Assembly: GCA_965218235.1 (NCBI GenBank) | Contig: OZ244595.1 | Location: forward strand, 1,178,001 to 1,242,000 | Source: CADCWK01 sp965218235 | GTDB taxonomy: Bacteria; Chloroflexota; Chloroflexia; Thermomicrobiales; UBA6265 | Direction: 5' to 3' | DNA length: 64,000 nucleotides | In this document: piece by piece, positions 52,956 through 62,775 of the stretch | How the letters are laid out: the number at the start of each line of letters is the position of its first letter | Numbering within the stretch: position 1 is the first letter of the stretch | Translations under genes and position numbers: made by a program | The notes under the pieces: model-generated | Database searches by the model: none | Told to the model about the DNA's origin: nothing | Seen by the model: the letters and a program-made list of their open reading frames with translations, nothing else

Positions 52956-53525
52956 ATGGGAGAGGCGACGCCATCGATATGGGCCGGGCAGCGCATCCGT
53001 CTCCGGGCGTTCACCCTAACCGACGCCGCGGCCTATCGAGCCTGGGACCACGACACCGATCAGGCTCGTGCGCTCTGGCAGATCCCGTGGCCGAGGTCGC
53101 CGGAGAGCGACGAGCGCTGGGCCGAGCAGGAAGCGAAGCGGGGCGCCGACGGCGACAACATCCGGCTGGTCATCGCCGATGCGGACGATCGGGCCATAGG
53201 CGACATCACGACGCACGACTGCGATCCGCGGGTCGGCACCTTCTCCTACGGCGTCAGCATCGCCGCCACCTACCGGGGGAAGGGCTACGCGACGGAGGCG
53301 CTCGGCGTGCTGTTCCGGTACATGTTCCACGAGCGACGCTACCAGAAGGCGTGGGTGGTCATCAACGCCTTCAACGAGGCGTCGATCGCGCTGCACGAGC
53401 GGCTCGGCTTCACCCGCGAGGGACATCTCCGCCGGATGACCTTCAGCGAGGGCCGGTTCCACGACCAGTACATCTATGGACTGCTGCGCGAGGAGTGGGA
53501 GACGACGCTGGTGGAAGGCCGCTGA
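52956..53525 (+). CDS. GNAT acetyltransferase, RimJ/RimL type
   Basis: A 189-residue acetyltransferase. GERIRLR-type opening (IRLRAFTLTDAAAYRAW), GVSIAATYRGKGYATEAL as the acetyl-CoA loop and NEASIALHERLGFTREGHLR as the C-terminal motif are typical of the RimJ/RimL branch. Substrates include ribosomal protein N-termini or small amines; specificity unknown. ATG 52956. Confidence 0.88.
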   Translation: MGEATPSIWAGQRIRLRAFTLTDAAAYRAWDHDTDQARALWQIPWPRSPESDERWAEQEAKRGADGDNIRLVIADADDRAIGDITTHDCDPRVGTFSYGVSIAATYRGKGYATEALGVLFRYMFHERRYQKAWVVINAFNEASIALHERLGFTREGHLRRMTFSEGRFHDQYIYGLLREEWETTLVEGR

Positions 53526-53708
53526 TCCGGCAGGTCCAGTTGATCGGTGATCCTCGTCGGACCGGGATCGGCCATGGTTTGTTGCATGGCGACAGCCTGT
53601 CAACTCCAAGGGATGCCGTCAGCGGCGTGCGGACGACCTTGTCCACAAGTCTATCCAGTCGAACGAGCGATTGGCGACGTCTTGGGGCCGGGGGAGGGGA
53701 GAACGCGC

Positions 53709-54701
53709 TTGCCGGAATCGGATTACGCACCTCACGAAGCGATTCTGGAAGGGTCGCTTATGAGGCTGGGCATCGATCGGAGTCAGCTCCGTGGCTACGT
53801 CCTGCTCTCCGGCGGACGCTCCGGAGCGGCCACGTATCGGCTCCGCTTCTCGGACAGGGACCTGATCCTGAAAGTCGCGTTGCCGGGCAGTCCGGTCCAC
53901 CTCCTGGAAGGCGGTCGCCGCGAAGTCCTGTTCTACCGGTATCTCGCCGCCGACGTCCGGGTGCGGGTGCCTGGGATGATCGCGAGCCACGATGACGATG
54001 CCACCGGCGTCTGGCTCTTGCTCGCGGCCCATGAACCGGCGCCCGATCCCGCGGCGTGGACGACCGCGCGATTCATCGAGGCAGCCGACCTGCTTGGTCG
54101 TTTCCACTCGGCGTTCTGGGGCGAGGAGCGCGAATTGTCAGCGATGGGATGGCTTCGCAGGAATGAGGAGCCGGCGGCGGCTGCCATTCAGCGAGCGTCT
54201 GGCCTGTGGCGGCGATTGAGTGCCGAGCCCCGATTCGAAACGATCCTTGCATCAGAGCGCGTTGCCTGGATCTTCCGCCTGCTCGAACGCCTTGACGAGA
54301 TCGGGACGGACGCAACGCCGTTCCCGGTTACCATCTGCCATGGGGATTTCCACACTGATAACGTCCTGATCGGCCACGACGGGGCGCTGGTCCTGTCCGA
54401 TTGGCAGGAAGTAGGCTTCGGGCGCGGCCCCGAGGACCTGTCCTTCTTCATCCAGCGGGGGACCTTCTCCGGTGGCAACGTGCCCGTGGAGGCGATGTTC
54501 GACGCGTACCGTCGGAGCGTGATGACCAACACCGGGCGGGATGTCCCGATGCGGGACATCCGCCGGGTAGCTGACGCGGCCGAGCTGCGGACGCGACTGA
54601 TTGACTGGCCCGAGTTCCTCGTTGAATCGCCAGCGCACCAGGTGGCGGACATGATCGAGCGCATCGAGGCCCTAGCGTCCGCGTTGCTAAATCAGCACTG
54701 A
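53709..54701 (+). CDS. Aminoglycoside phosphotransferase-like kinase
   Basis: A 330-residue kinase-fold protein. LILKVALPGS holds the ATP-binding lysine, ICHGDFHTDNVLIG is the catalytic loop (Asp and Asn) and LVLSDWQEVGFGRGPEDLSFF has the metal-binding Asp and family trailing pattern. It resembles the DUF1679/ecdysteroid-kinase-like APH relatives more than clinical resistance enzymes. TTG 53709 has GGGGAG upstream; the long in-frame extension before it reads poorly. Confidence 0.82.
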   Translation: MPESDYAPHEAILEGSLMRLGIDRSQLRGYVLLSGGRSGAATYRLRFSDRDLILKVALPGSPVHLLEGGRREVLFYRYLAADVRVRVPGMIASHDDDATGVWLLLAAHEPAPDPAAWTTARFIEAADLLGRFHSAFWGEERELSAMGWLRRNEEPAAAAIQRASGLWRRLSAEPRFETILASERVAWIFRLLERLDEIGTDATPFPVTICHGDFHTDNVLIGHDGALVLSDWQEVGFGRGPEDLSFFIQRGTFSGGNVPVEAMFDAYRRSVMTNTGRDVPMRDIRRVADAAELRTRLIDWPEFLVESPAHQVADMIERIEALASALLNQH

Positions 54702-54765
54702 CGAACTCCTCATAACGAGCGGGAGCGGGTCGATACACCGATCTCGAATGCTGCGCAACCCGCTC

Positions 54766-55308
54766 TCACGTCGAGGCCGCGTCAGCGTCGATGAGCCGCT
54801 GAAGATCCGGGTCCTGGGTGACAGCCGTCTCATGGGCGGCTATCAGCCGGCAGGTCCGTTCGCTGGAGCCGGCCTCGCGAGCCAGTTCGGCACCGAGTCG
54901 AGCGTGATGGACAGCCAGATGGAGACCACGGCCGAGGGGTCGGTCGGCGTCAGAGGCGAGCCATCGAAGCACCGACGGAGCGAACTGGCCGAGCAGGACG
55001 CGCAACACGCGGTCCGGCAGCCGAACCCGTCCAGGGAACTGTGGCGTGCCCGCCTTGGCAACGTCGTGGAGCAGGGCAGCGGCGATCAGGTCGCGGTCGG
55101 TCTGGCCATCCGCGAGTAGCCGTCCGGCGACTCGCCGGGCGTGCTCCTGGTCATGGCCTGACATCCGCCGAAACAGTGCGTGCTCCCGAGGCGCCAGCCA
55201 TCGGGTGGCCAGACCAGCGTCCGTCGCGGTTGGGCGGTCGACGATGGCGGCGATAATCTGCCGGATGCGGTAGCCGGAGCCTGATAACCAGCCTATGAGA
55301 CTCGACAT
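54766..55308 (-). CDS. HD-domain phosphohydrolase
   Basis: A 180-residue HD-superfamily hydrolase. The metal-binding residues are in DQEHARRVAG (His) and AALLHDVAKAG (His-Asp); later LAVHHARLGAELAREAG and RLIAAHE supply further His. Homologues hydrolyse phosphate esters or cyclic nucleotides; substrate unknown. ATG 55308 was preferred to an earlier in-frame start that overlaps the M50 gene. It follows that protease gene by 7 bases. Confidence 0.85.
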   Translation of the reverse strand: MSSLIGWLSGSGYRIRQIIAAIVDRPTATDAGLATRWLAPREHALFRRMSGHDQEHARRVAGRLLADGQTDRDLIAAALLHDVAKAGTPQFPGRVRLPDRVLRVLLGQFAPSVLRWLASDADRPLGRGLHLAVHHARLGAELAREAGSSERTCRLIAAHETAVTQDPDLQRLIDADAAST

Positions 55309-55315
55309 GGTCAGG

Positions 55316-55984
55316 CTAGAGCTGCCAGACGGCCAACCGGATGACAAGGTCGTAGACCGGGGTCGTGATTCCGGAGATGAGCCCGCCGCCGCCGAGGAAG
55401 ATCAGGAAGATCAGCACGACGAAGCCGTAGCGTTCGATCGGGGCGAGGATCGGGTACCAGAAGGACGGCAACAGGGCGAGCAGGAGCCGCGAGCCGTCCA
55501 GCGGCGGCACCGGGATCATGTTGAACGCGGCCAGCAGGGCGTTGACATAGATGAACCGCTCGAAGGCGACCGCGAACTCGCCGAGGTCGGTCCCACTCTC
55601 GATCAGGAGCCGGTAGATCCCGCCGCCGACGACCGCCTGGGCGACGTTCGAGAGCGGGCCGGCGAGGGCGATGATCGCCATGCCGCGGTTCCGGGCCCGG
55701 ATGTCGCGGCCGAGGTTGTTCGTGTTGACCGGGACCGGCTTGCCCCAGCCGATGAAGGGGATGCCGAGCGAGATCATCGCCATGCCGAACAGACCGAGCG
55801 GGTCGAAGTGGGCAACGGGGTTGAGCGTGATCCTGCCGAGGTGGCGGGCGGTCGGGTCGCCGAGTCGGTTTGCCGTCCAGGCGTGCATGAACTCATGGAT
55901 CGTCGTCGCGATCACGAACGAGAGGAACGTGATCACGATGACATTGGGTTCGTTGAGGTTGATACCGTTCATTCCGGGCAGCAT
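55316..55984 (-). CDS. Site-2-type M50 metalloprotease, compact
   Basis: A 222-residue protease with about five membrane helices. HEFMH in IATTIHEFMHAWTANRLGD is the zinc-binding site, and FNMIPVPPLDGSRLL is the third-ligand motif. It lacks the PDZ and CBS domains of larger homologues and belongs to the short group often found next to ScpAB in Gram-positive-type genomes, with which it is also close here. Confidence 0.92.
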   Translation of the reverse strand: MLPGMNGINLNEPNVIVITFLSFVIATTIHEFMHAWTANRLGDPTARHLGRITLNPVAHFDPLGLFGMAMISLGIPFIGWGKPVPVNTNNLGRDIRARNRGMAIIALAGPLSNVAQAVVGGGIYRLLIESGTDLGEFAVAFERFIYVNALLAAFNMIPVPPLDGSRLLLALLPSFWYPILAPIERYGFVVLIFLIFLGGGGLISGITTPVYDLVIRLAVWQL

Positions 55985-56098
55985 GGTCTGGGTGGTACTC
56001 CCGATCGTCGCTCAAGTGAATCTCGGGCAAGTCTACCCGGTTCGAACAGGTTGCCCGGAAGATGTCGCGGCGCCTGAACAGAGCGTTTGGTCGCTCGA

Positions 56099-56263
56099 TC
56101 AGGTTGAGCGGTCACCTCGTGTTTCCCGGCGAGATGGGCTCGTGAGCAGCGCCCGGAGCAGGCCACGACCCTCGGCGAAGGCCAGCGTCGCGACGGCCGC
56201 TCCGGCCACGATGAATCCGATGATCCTGAGGATACTGATCGAGTCGCTGTTACGTGATGGCAT
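56099..56263 (-). CDS. Possible small membrane protein
   Basis: A 54-residue frame with one hydrophobic segment (ILRIIGFIVAGAAVATLAFAEG) and a basic tail. Supporting evidence is only the hydrophobic pattern. ATG 56263; in-frame starts lie upstream. It may be a minor gene or chance. Confidence 0.3.
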   Translation of the reverse strand: MPSRNSDSISILRIIGFIVAGAAVATLAFAEGRGLLRALLTSPSRRETRGDRST

Positions 56264-56409
56264 TGAGATGATTCCCGTCAGGTCATTACGCACTCTCATG
56301 GGGTTCCGCCTGGCGCGCCGAGCCAGGCTCCTTCGTCCCATGTCGCATTAGACCACGGCCATCCACGCGACGACGGCGCGAAACTGATCTCGCGCCCATT
56401 GGACGAGAC

Positions 56410-56787
56410 TCATCCCAGCGCTGCGGTAGGGTGCAGCCAGTCCAATCGGCCGTGCTCGTCCAACGGGGTAATGTTTGCCTCCGGGTCGACGCGGACGGCA
56501 AACTTCAGCCAGGTGGTCTCCGAATTCGCGATCAGCGTCGGGCAACGGTCTAGTCCGGTCTCCTCGGACAGTTCCCGCCGGGCCGTGACAACGATGTCAT
56601 CGCGCCGAGCCATCGGGCGACGCTGGTTGGACTCGATGGAGCAGTCATCACCGTCATCGGGAACAGTATGCCGATGGAGGATCAGGAACTTAGGGACGCC
56701 ACGATCTGACACCCGTCGAACGATGATCGCCGCGCCAAACGGTTGGGTTGTGATCATCGATTTCCCATCCCGGGTGTGGGTCTTCAT
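56410..56787 (-). CDS. NUDIX-like hydrolase with a degenerate box
   Basis: A protein of about 125 residues. The core ARRELSEETGLDR matches the REUXEEXGU part of a NUDIX box, and MITTQPFGAAIIVRR with FLILHRHTV looks like the family start. The usual upstream Gly and Glu (Gx5E) are not recognisable: the sequence there is ESNQRRPMARRDD. It may be inactive, diverged or affected by a short frame error. It lies 7 bases after the small membrane protein gene. Confidence 0.55.
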   Translation of the reverse strand: MKTHTRDGKSMITTQPFGAAIIVRRVSDRGVPKFLILHRHTVPDDGDDCSIESNQRRPMARRDDIVVTARRELSEETGLDRCPTLIANSETTWLKFAVRVDPEANITPLDEHGRLDWLHPTAALG

Positions 56788-56794
56788 TCCCCTG

Positions 56795-57007
56795 CTACTG
56801 CCGGCTTGGACGCCGCGTCGACGATTGGCTCCAGCTAGGACCGGTTTGTCGAGGAGCACGGCTCACGGTCCGCCTCGGGCGCTGACTTCGACCCCATATA
56901 CCTCGAAGGATCAGCGTGGCGGCACCGACCAGCATGACGGCAACCACGACGATCACGAGCATGTAGGCGATCACGACCGCCAGTTCAGGCCAACCGATTC
57001 CTGGCAC
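56795..57007 (-). CDS. Small single-helix membrane protein
   Basis: A 70-residue protein with one membrane helix (ELAVVIAYMLVIVVVAVMLV) and a basic, Ser/Pro-rich tail. GTG 57007 has GGAGG five bases upstream, strong support for translation. Close spacing links it to the NUDIX-like gene. Function unknown. Confidence 0.55.
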   Translation of the reverse strand: MPGIGWPELAVVIAYMLVIVVVAVMLVGAATLILRGIWGRSQRPRRTVSRAPRQTGPSWSQSSTRRPSRQ

Positions 57008-57225
57008 GTATGCCTCCTGCCAACTCTGTGGCGACCTTCGATGACGCTCAACAGATTACAGGCCGAAGACACTAACCCAGCTCACCCGAAAGACTAAGGT
57101 CGAGCCAGGGTGAGATAGATCCATTATAGCTTCTGGTACGACACTGCTGGCCGTCTTGATGCCGCCAGGTTCACGACTGTTGGTCGTCCTCGCCCTCGAC
57201 ACAGAACCTGAACTCGAAACGATGA

Positions 57226-57258
57226 CGAGCCCGCATCACGTCCTGTGACACGGGCTCG
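57226..57258. terminator. Hairpin after the oligopeptide ATPase genes
   Basis: Arms CGAGCCCG/CGGGCTCG with an inner TCAC/GTGA stem, 32 bases past the stop of the second ATPase gene (minus strand). No T-run. Probable terminator of that pair. Confidence 0.5.
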
Positions 57259-57289
57259 ATACTTTCGCGTTGAGTCGTCACAGTCCCGC

Positions 57290-58384
<1,095 letters not shown>

Positions 58385-58386
58385 GA

Positions 58387-59466
58387 TTAGGCGTCCTTCG
58401 CGGCGAGGGCGGGCACGTTGTCCGTCTTGTCGATGCTGACTTCCTCCCAGAACCAGCAGGCGGACGCGTGTCCGGTATCGCCGATCTGGATGAGGGGCGG
58501 GTTCTTCTGCTCGCACTTCTCGCGCGCGTACTGGCAGCGCGGGACGAACGGGCACATGTCGGGCAGATCGATGAGGTCCGGCGGCATGCCCCGAATCGGG
58601 ACGAGCTTCTCCTTGTTGGTCGCGTCCAGCCGTGGCATCGACTTCATCAGGCCGATCGTGTACGGGTGGCGGGGGTCGGCGAAGATCTCCTCGGTCGTGC
58701 CGGTCTCGACGATGTGGCCGGCGTACTGGACCTGAACCCGGTCCGCCATCCCGGCGACGACGCCCATCGAGTGGGTGATGAGGATCACGCCGGAGCCGGT
58801 CTCGTTCTGGAGCGTCCGCATCAGGTCGAGGATCTGGGCCTGGATCGTCACGTCGAGCGCGGTCGTCGGCTCGTCGGCGATCAGCAGCTTCGGGTTGCAG
58901 GACAGCGCCATCGCGATCATGACGCGCTGGCGCATACCGCCCGAGAACTGGTGCGGGTACTGGTTGATCCGGTCCTCCGGGTTCGGGATGCCGACCATCC
59001 GGAGCAGTTCGATCGACCGGTTCTTCGCCTGATCCTTGTTCATGTCCATGTGCAGGATCAGCGACTCGCTGATCTGCCGGTTGATCGTCAGGACCGGGTT
59101 GAGCGAGGTCATCGGATCCTGGAAGATCATGGCGATCTCGTTGCCACGGATCTTCCGGACTTCCTCCTCGGACAGCTTCAGGACGTCGCGCCCGTTGAAG
59201 ATGATCTCGCCGGAGGCGATCTTTCCCGGCGGCGTCGGGATCAGCCTCATGATCGACAGCCCCGTGATGCTCTTGCCGGAGCCGGATTCGCCGACGATGC
59301 AGAGGGTCTCGCCCGGCATGACGTAGAAGCTGACGTCATCGACGGCCTTGACGGTCCCGTCCTGCGTCTTGAATTGCGTCCGCAGTCCCTTGACGTCGAG
59401 GAGCGGCTGATCCCCCGGATTGCGTTCCGGGGCGACATGCGGCCGCGGTTGCGTGGACGTCGCCAT
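58387..59466 (-). CDS. Oligopeptide/dipeptide ABC transporter ATP-binding protein (OppD/DppD type)
   Basis: A 359-residue ABC ATPase. Walker A GESGSGKSITGLSI, FQDPMTSLNPVLTI, signature FSGGMRQRVMIAMALS, Walker B LIADEPTTALD, and the same C-terminal Cys-rich tail (FVPRCQYAREKC). It precedes the OppF-like gene by two bases and the two proteins would form the heterodimeric motor. ATG 59466 was preferred to an in-frame start 114 bases upstream. Confidence 0.92.
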   Translation of the reverse strand: MATSTQPRPHVAPERNPGDQPLLDVKGLRTQFKTQDGTVKAVDDVSFYVMPGETLCIVGESGSGKSITGLSIMRLIPTPPGKIASGEIIFNGRDVLKLSEEEVRKIRGNEIAMIFQDPMTSLNPVLTINRQISESLILHMDMNKDQAKNRSIELLRMVGIPNPEDRINQYPHQFSGGMRQRVMIAMALSCNPKLLIADEPTTALDVTIQAQILDLMRTLQNETGSGVILITHSMGVVAGMADRVQVQYAGHIVETGTTEEIFADPRHPYTIGLMKSMPRLDATNKEKLVPIRGMPPDLIDLPDMCPFVPRCQYAREKCEQKNPPLIQIGDTGHASACWFWEEVSIDKTDNVPALAAKDA

Positions 59467-59801
59467 TCCGTGTCTCCAGATGCTGCGCCGGTCCGGCTCG
59501 TGGCAGGCCTGTTCGGCGGCTGACACAGAGCGCAGAGCCCCGCTCTTGAAAAGGCAAGCGATGAGTGTGGACGATAGCATAGGGAAAGAATGTGTCGCAA
59601 CGCGCGGCGGCGGATCGGGGCAGCGTCGGCCGAGAATCTTTGGGCTTGACGCACTGCCGATTGGGCACGTGATGGGCGTCTCCTCCCGCCGCCGTCCTCA
59701 GATCCGGACACGGGCCAGGGCGAGCTGGGCTGGCCCGTCCCACTGGCCGGCAACCGTGAACGCCCGATCAGAACCGACCCGGTACTGATCGGACAGTTTG
59801 G

Positions 59802-60584
59802 CTAGATGACGTCGTCGTTCCGGCCAGTGACGCCGCCGAAGTACCCCTTCATCCCCGCCGTGAACAGCGAGACGACGTTCGTCGCGACCAGCTGGAAGCC
59901 GCGCTCCAGCTGCCGGTTCGTCGCGGCCGCATCCGGAGCAACCGTGCCGAGGGGCTTGCCCGCGTTCTTCGCGACCTGGACGACCTGGTCGATCACGTCC
60001 TGGACGTCGGGGTGGTTGGGCTGGCCGGGGTAGCCCATCGACTGGGCGAGGTCGTTCGGCCCGACGAACAGCAGGTCCAGCTCCGGCAGCGCGAGGACGG
60101 GTTCGAGGTCGGCCATCGCGTCGATGTGCTCGAACTGCACCATCGTGAAGACGTACTCGCTCGCCGTTTGCATCAGATCCTTCGGGTCGCCCTTCTGGGC
60201 CCACTGGATGAGCCGGGACGGGGCGTAGCCGCGGGAGCCACGCGGGGCGTAGCGCATCCCGTCGATCGCCCGCCGTGCATCCTCCAGCGTGTTCGTCTGC
60301 GGAACGAGAACGCCGCCAATTCCGAGCTCGAGGTACTTGATCTGGACCTGGCGGTCGTTCTCGCCGACGCGGGCGAGGGTTGGCAGGCCGTGGAGCTCGG
60401 CCGCCATCTGGAGCGGGTAGCAGGCCGCCGGCGAGAGCTGGCCGTGCTCGGCGTCGAACAGCACGAAGTCCATCCCGCCGATCGCCAGCAGTTCGATCAG
60501 CTCGGGGGAGGGGAACGAGGTGAAGGCGCCAATTGCCGTCCCACCGTTCAGGATCTTCGTCTTGAGCGTATTCTCTACCGGCAC
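59802..60584 (-). CDS. HpcH/HpaI-type aldolase
   Basis: A 260-residue class II aldolase of the HpcH/HpaI family, which cleaves 2-keto-3-deoxy sugar acids or hydroxy-oxo-dioates using a metal. FVLFDAEHGQLSP holds the catalytic His and metal Glu region, and VQFEHIDAMADLEPVLALPELDLLFVGPNDLA is interrupted-pattern typical of the family. GTG 60584 follows GGAAAGG; ATG 60602 is an alternative. Its exact substrate is not clear. Confidence 0.88.
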   Translation of the reverse strand: MPVENTLKTKILNGGTAIGAFTSFPSPELIELLAIGGMDFVLFDAEHGQLSPAACYPLQMAAELHGLPTLARVGENDRQVQIKYLELGIGGVLVPQTNTLEDARRAIDGMRYAPRGSRGYAPSRLIQWAQKGDPKDLMQTASEYVFTMVQFEHIDAMADLEPVLALPELDLLFVGPNDLAQSMGYPGQPNHPDVQDVIDQVVQVAKNAGKPLGTVAPDAAATNRQLERGFQLVATNVVSLFTAGMKGYFGGVTGRNDDVI

Positions 60585-60872
60585 GTTTCGTGGCCTTTCC
60601 ATTGGTTGTCCATCGGCGCCGTCGCCATCCTCACGAGGTCGGCCCATTATCCGTGTGTCGGCTTCTGTCCGCTACCGGGGAATGTGTCATGGCAGACGTC
60701 ACATCCCTGCCCGGCATGGCCTGGCCGTAGAATGACCGCAAGATTCGTCCGCTGACCAGGAACCGGACGGTCGGGCGAGTGGTCGGGTCCGTTGCGCGAA
60801 AGCGGTCCGCTCTGGCGCTTGCGGTGAATTTGCTGAGTATCTGCCGAATATCTATGGAAGGAACGCCCGGCG

Positions 60873-62015
60873 GTGCGCGACGAGGTCATCGAATCATGGG
60901 CGCCGGCGAGCGGAATCGCCGAGGCCGGGCCGGACTACGACGATGAGCGGCTGGCCTGGATCGGCTTCAACCTCGTCTCCGGTGTGGGCCCGATCCGGAC
61001 GCAGGACTTGCTCACGCGGTTCGGCTCGCTCGCCGATGCCTGGCGAGCGCAGCCGGGCCAGCTGCGGCAGATGCTTGACGAGGGAACGGTTGAGCGGCTG
61101 GTCGAGGTCCGGAACCGGGGTGAGGTCGACCGGACGATCGAGCGGATGATCGAGTGCGGGATCACCGCTGTCACGCTCCAGGACGACGACTACCCGGAGT
61201 TGCTGGCCGAGATCCCGGCGCCACCGCCGCTGCTGTACGTCAAGGGCGAGCTGCTGCGGGGCGATCGGCAGGCCGTCGCCATCGTCGGGACCCGTCGGAT
61301 GACCGCCTACGGCCGCGACCTGACCGCCAGCATCGCGGCCGGACTGGTCCGGGCCGGCGTGACAGTCGTGTCCGGGCTGGCGCTCGGGGTCGATGGCGCG
61401 GCCCATCAGGCGGCGCTCGACGCGGGCGGCCGGACGCTGGCCGTCAAGGGCTGCGGGATCGCCCACCCGTACCCGGCGACGCACCGGAAACTGTCGGCTG
61501 ACATCGCCGGTTCAGGCGCCCTGATCGCCGAGTACCCGCCCGACCGCAAGCCCGACGCGAACAACTTCCCGGCCCGCAACCGCCTGATCAGTGGACTCTC
61601 GCTGGCGACCGTCGTGATCGAGGCACCGGAGCGGAGCGGGGCGCTGATCACCGTCGCCTTCGCCGCCGACCAGGGCCGTGACGTCTTCGTCGTCCCCGGT
61701 GACGTCCGCTCGCTGATGAGCGCCGGTTGCAACGCGCTCCTCCGCGACGGCGCTCGCGCGGTCCGCTCCGCCGAGGACATCCTCGAAGACCTCAACATCG
61801 GTGGTCGCACAACGGCCGCCCCAAGCCAGGCGACCCTGCCGTTGGACGACGCCGAGCGCCTCGTGATGGCGACGCTCTCGCGGGAGCCAAAGCACATCGA
61901 CGAGATCGCCGCCGCCCTCGGCCTGCCGATCCACCAGCTCGCGACGCAGCTGATGATGCTGGAGCTGAAGGGCGCCGTCCGGAATACGGGTGCGCAGCAC
62001 TATGCGTTGACGTGA
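60873..62015 (+). CDS. dprA: DNA-processing protein DprA (Smf)
   Basis: A 380-residue protein that loads RecA on incoming single-stranded DNA in natural transformation. A SAM-like N-terminal region (IGFNLVSGVGPIRTQDLL) precedes the Rossmann core: VAIVGTRRMTAYG, VSGLALGVDGAAHQAAL, ARNRLISGLSLATVVIEAPERSGALITVAFA and a C-terminal winged helix (HIDEIAAALGLPIHQLA). The signature is complete. GTG 60873. Confidence 0.95.
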   Translation: MRDEVIESWAPASGIAEAGPDYDDERLAWIGFNLVSGVGPIRTQDLLTRFGSLADAWRAQPGQLRQMLDEGTVERLVEVRNRGEVDRTIERMIECGITAVTLQDDDYPELLAEIPAPPPLLYVKGELLRGDRQAVAIVGTRRMTAYGRDLTASIAAGLVRAGVTVVSGLALGVDGAAHQAALDAGGRTLAVKGCGIAHPYPATHRKLSADIAGSGALIAEYPPDRKPDANNFPARNRLISGLSLATVVIEAPERSGALITVAFAADQGRDVFVVPGDVRSLMSAGCNALLRDGARAVRSAEDILEDLNIGGRTTAAPSQATLPLDDAERLVMATLSREPKHIDEIAAALGLPIHQLATQLMMLELKGAVRNTGAQHYALT

Positions 62016-62044
62016 ATGCCCGGATACGGATTGTACGGCGCCTC

Positions 62045-62108
62045 TGACGTAGGGTCATCCGCTTGCGGTGACCGGCGCCTACGGCGCTTTCGCCCCGCGG
62101 GGCGGTAA
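62045..62108. repeat. Left REP-like inverted end of the RAYT unit
   Basis: A 64-base hairpin-rich sequence beginning TGACGTAGGGTCA. It forms CCGC-TT-GCGG, GCGCC/GGCGC and CGCCCC/GGGGCG stems. It matches 62711-62775 in inverted orientation. Confidence 0.85.
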
Positions 62109-62149
62109 CTGGCTCACCCGACCCGCTGTCCGATCGTTTTGTCCTGTCG

Positions 62150-62647
62150 TTACCACCTCGTACTGACCCACCGATTGGGACTGTCCTCGACATACCAGCA
62201 CAGGTGAGCGAACTCATCCTCGTCACGGATTACCCGGTCATGGAACCGCGCCTGCCAGACGCTTTGCCCCGTCACACCCCGTTCCCGATTGATCTGGATG
62301 CCCGAGAGCGACTTCATCGCCCCAACGATGCGACTCAATCTGACGTTTCCCTGATCGCCCTCCCTGTCGGGTTCGCCGCCGATGGTGAGGACCGCATGGA
62401 TGTGGTCCGGCATCACGACGAACGCGTCCAGATGGGCGAATGGAAAGCGATCGGAGAGCCCGTCCCAAGCGGCACGAACGAGCTGCCCGGCCGATGTCTC
62501 GTGGAGGTTTCCGTCCTGGTCGACGAAGCCGAGCAGTGGGACGCGATGATTGGCGCAGACGGTCACGAAATAGGACGCACCGCCTCCATACCGAAAGCCC
62601 TGCCAGCGGATGAGCTTGCGTCGAGGTGATTGGGGTTGCGTAGACAC
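62150..62647 (-). CDS. REP-associated tyrosine transposase (RAYT)
   Basis: A 165-residue HUH-type single-strand nuclease of the Y1 family. VVMPDHIHAVL is the HUH metal motif, preceded by SYFVTVCANH and followed by SLSGIQINRERG; the catalytic tyrosine lies in the last part, near CWYVEDSPN. RAYTs are domesticated IS200 relatives thought to spread REP palindromes. GTG 62647 has GGAGAG upstream; an ATG at 62677 is also in frame. Inverted hairpin-rich repeats flank it on both sides, as in REP-RAYT units. Confidence 0.9.
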   Translation of the reverse strand: MSTQPQSPRRKLIRWQGFRYGGGASYFVTVCANHRVPLLGFVDQDGNLHETSAGQLVRAAWDGLSDRFPFAHLDAFVVMPDHIHAVLTIGGEPDREGDQGNVRLSRIVGAMKSLSGIQINRERGVTGQSVWQARFHDRVIRDEDEFAHLCWYVEDSPNRWVSTRW

Positions 62648-62710
62648 CTGTGGCTCTCCAGCGAATCTGCCGCACATTAGTCGACACGGAGCACGATTTC
62701 TGAGCGTCGA

Positions 62711-62775
62711 TTATCGCCCTGCGGGCCGATGGCGCCTGCGGGCGCCGGTCAGGGCAAGCCCGTGACCCTACGTCA
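62711..62775. repeat. Right REP-like inverted end of the RAYT unit
   Basis: Read on the minus strand, this 65-base sequence starts with the same TGACGTAGGGTCA and has GGGC-TT-GCCC, GGCGCC/GGCGCC and GCCC/GGGC stems. The first stem differs from the left copy by paired changes that keep base pairing. It overlaps the last codons of the UvrA-like gene. Confidence 0.85.

Noticed and set aside
59247..59753. Extra ORFs at the 5' end of the OppD-like gene
   Set aside because: They are alternative frames of the ATPase gene and its leader, and add no domain.
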